In this document: one piece after another, positions 62,036-64,000 of the stretch | Numbering within the stretch: position 1 is the first letter of the stretch | How the letters are laid out: every line of letters begins with the position of its first letter | Program-made: the position numbers and the translations under genes | Assembly (NCBI GenBank): GCA_013400155.1 | Contig: VXBM01000236.1 | Location: 124,001-188,000, forward strand | Direction: 5' to 3' | DNA from: Helopsaltes ochotensis | Lineage: Eukaryota; Chordata; Aves; Passeriformes; Locustellidae | Length of the DNA stretch: 64,000 nt | The notes under the pieces: model-generated | The model's input: only the letters and a program-made list of their open reading frames with translations | Databases searched by the model: none | What the model was told of the DNA's origin: nothing

Positions 62036-63165
62036 AATCTCTGCAGGAGCTGTGTTCTGAGCCAAAGCAACTCTTGTCAACGACAGGAGAAAGCCCCAGG
62101 TTGGCAATAAAGATATTGCTCAAACGAAGATTTAATATTCCCTTAAAATGGACAATTACCAGCTTTAAACTTTGCCTTCCTGCCCCCCTGGGAAAAAAAA
62201 AATCCCCTTTTGACCTTAGAAATAGGGCAGAATTTACTCTGACGGCAGCAGAGGTAACTCCTGATGGGCTTCCCCCACCTTTGTCTGGGATCTCCCCGCT
62301 TCCCAGCAAGAGTTAACATCCCAGACAGACAGAGCAAGCACCAACAAGCCCATCCACAGCCCCAAGGCAGCCAACAACTCATTGAGTTCATTATCACTCA
62401 AAAGATACAAACAGCTGCAGCAGAAAACCCAACTCTTCTCTTCATCCTGCTCTCTAAATGCACCTCATCAGCTGCACATCCAGCGATTCCTTGTCTGATC
62501 CCATTCTTCTGCCGTAGGTTATGTTTTATGGGAAAACGTGAGAATTCAAGTTTTCCAGGCACAGCCTTCCTGCAGCCCCAGGAACAGCAGCAACTGCAGT
62601 AAAAAATTAAAATAAACCCCTCATTTTTGAATCTGAACTGTTCCATCCTCTTGGGTTGGCAACAGTTCCAGCTGCCAGCTTTAAATGCCTTATCCTATTT
62701 TCCTATCCCATGGGAAAATTAGAATAAAATGCTGGTAAAGGGAACCAGTAGCTCAGCAACTCATTTGCAAAGCTGAAGGAAATGATTGCTCTGAAATTAT
62801 TTCCTGGATTAATTTCACTGAGCCCGGCACGTGGGGAAGACTGGAAGGATCACAAAGGTCTGTTTAGGCCATTAGTGCCTGCCCCTCATCCCTGGGAAAC
62901 CCAGGGAAAGCCACTGCCACCTCATGGACCAGAAAGCATTAGGAAGAATTCAAAGATTCAGTCATTTCTAGAAAATATAAATATTATTGTCAAATAAGAA
63001 TGAGATTCAAAGATTTGTTTGTTTGTTTTTTTCTGGACAAGGCACTCCAATCTTCTCTACTCTCTGGGAAGGAATGCCAGCATTATCCAGTTAAAACACA
63101 GTTTTAAAACTGTTAAAAAACAGTTAAAAAGAACTGGAAAAGGGAGAAGATACAACTGGGAAGAT

Positions 63166-63318
63166 GCCCTGAGAAGCTGTGGCTGCCCCATCCCTGGAAG
63201 TGTCCAAGACCAAGCTGGAGCAGTTTGGGATAGTGGAAGGAGTCCCTGCCCATGGAAAGGAATGGGCTGAGCTTTAAGGTGTCTCCCACTCACACTATCC
63301 TGGGATTCTGGGATTAGG
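63166..63318 (+). mobile_element. CR1 LINE 3' end
   Basis: A sense copy with 'agaagctgtggctgccccat', 'agtccctgcccatggaaagg' and the terminal 'atcctgggattctggg'. Confidence 0.85.
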
Positions 63319-63899
63319 CAGCACAGTGGGGCCTGTCTGACACAGCATCTCCCCAGCCCTCCCACCTGCAGATAATTTACAACCACGGAGCCTGTACCTG
63401 CTCCCAGCTGGATTTGACTTCCAGTGCCAGCTCTGGGAACACCTTCCCTGTCTCCCCCCTCCGAGTGCTCTGTGTCTCGCTGAAAGCCCAGAGGTGACAG
63501 GAATTGCAAAGAGGGATTAAAGGACAAAGGCAGCACTCAGGGACAGCACCCCGCTGGCCTGGCACGGGATTTAACCCTGTTGTCACACAGGGATGCGATT
63601 TAACCCCTGGGGCACCGGCACTGCCCAGGAGGGGAGCCAGGAGGGGTCGGAGCTCCCAAGGGCCATGCAAGAGGCAGCTCTGGCAGGCGGCAACTCTTCC
63701 CCAGTCCTCTCCTCCTCCCTCCCGGGAGCATCCAGCAGCTTCCAGCCATTACGGCCACTGTCCTGCCACGCCACGCAGTGATCCATGCAGCGCAAAGAGC
63801 CCTTGCCCCGTCCACCACGGCAAAGCCACGCCACACAACAGCCACTGCCACAACCCACCGAGCCAGCAGCTCCCACCACGGCAAGGCCACGGAACAGGG

Positions 63900-64000
63900 A
63901 CCCACTCCATGGACATGGACCCTCCCACCATGGAACCCAGACCCTCCCCATGGACATGGACCCTCACACCGTGGAACACAGACCCTCCCCATGGACATGG
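63900..64000. repeat. 41-nt minisatellite, running off the window
   Basis: Units begin CATGGACATGGACCCTC and contain a GTGGAAC/ATGGAAC core followed by CAGACCCTCCC. Two full copies and part of a third are visible, and the array continues past base 64000. Related CCACGGCAA motifs precede it from about 63770. Confidence 0.85.

Larger units (their letters stand above)
33932..64000 (-). other. EDA: Part of EDA intron 1 (at least 30 kb)
   Basis: Exon 2 must be joined to an upstream exon 1 encoding the cytoplasmic tail, transmembrane helix and stalk. I looked for that leucine-rich membrane span and stalk on the minus strand up to 64000 and did not find it. The human intron 1 is also very large. 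The interval holds about 16 CR1 fragments, simple repeats and a minisatellite. No ORF shows family similarity that I recognise. Confidence 0.75.

Noticed and set aside
63583..63998. Candidate EDA exon 1 near the window end
   Set aside because: The minus-strand frames there are driven by the 41-nt repeat and lack the membrane helix and stalk expected of EDA exon 1.

Overview
The window is vertebrate nuclear DNA, almost certainly avian and probably from a songbird. About 27 short, 5'-truncated CR1 LINE 3' ends are scattered on both strands, which is the typical interspersed repeat of bird genomes. Exons are small and introns large. Only two genes are supported, both on the minus strand. Repeats, introns and intergenic DNA fill the rest.

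Region 1 (1-5.2 kb) holds a two-exon leucine-rich-repeat receptor gene of the GARP/LRRC33 family, closest to LRRC32 (GARP). The 682-residue product has a signal peptide, an LRR ectodomain, a cysteine-rich C-terminal cap, one membrane span and a short tail. Both cysteines that tether latent TGF-beta in human GARP have counterparts (C218 and C352). A TATA-like element and a CpG-rich stretch lie upstream.

Region 2 (8.1-33.9 kb) holds exons 2-8 of ectodysplasin A (EDA), in order 33.9 kb to 9.1 kb. Exon lengths are 106, 30, 180, 35, 52, 131 and 252 nt. All match human EDA as I know it except exon 3 (30 against 24 nt). The furin site, the collagen-like domain with its single interruption and the TNF domain are intact. 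The two donor sites 6 nt apart that separate EDA-A1 (binds EDAR) from EDA-A2 (binds EDA2R) are preserved. A poly(A) signal lies about 1 kb past the stop.

Region 3 (33.9-64 kb) is best read as part of EDA intron 1. EDA exon 1 (cytoplasmic tail, membrane anchor, stalk) was not found, so it should lie beyond base 64000. This stretch contains CR1 pieces, simple repeats, a few GC-rich or AT-rich islands and no convincing gene.

I found no wholly new system. The points most worth following are the GARP-like gene beside EDA, EDA's small tandem splice choices, a paired TCF/LEF motif in EDA intron 2, and an assembly break (one N) inside a minisatellite.
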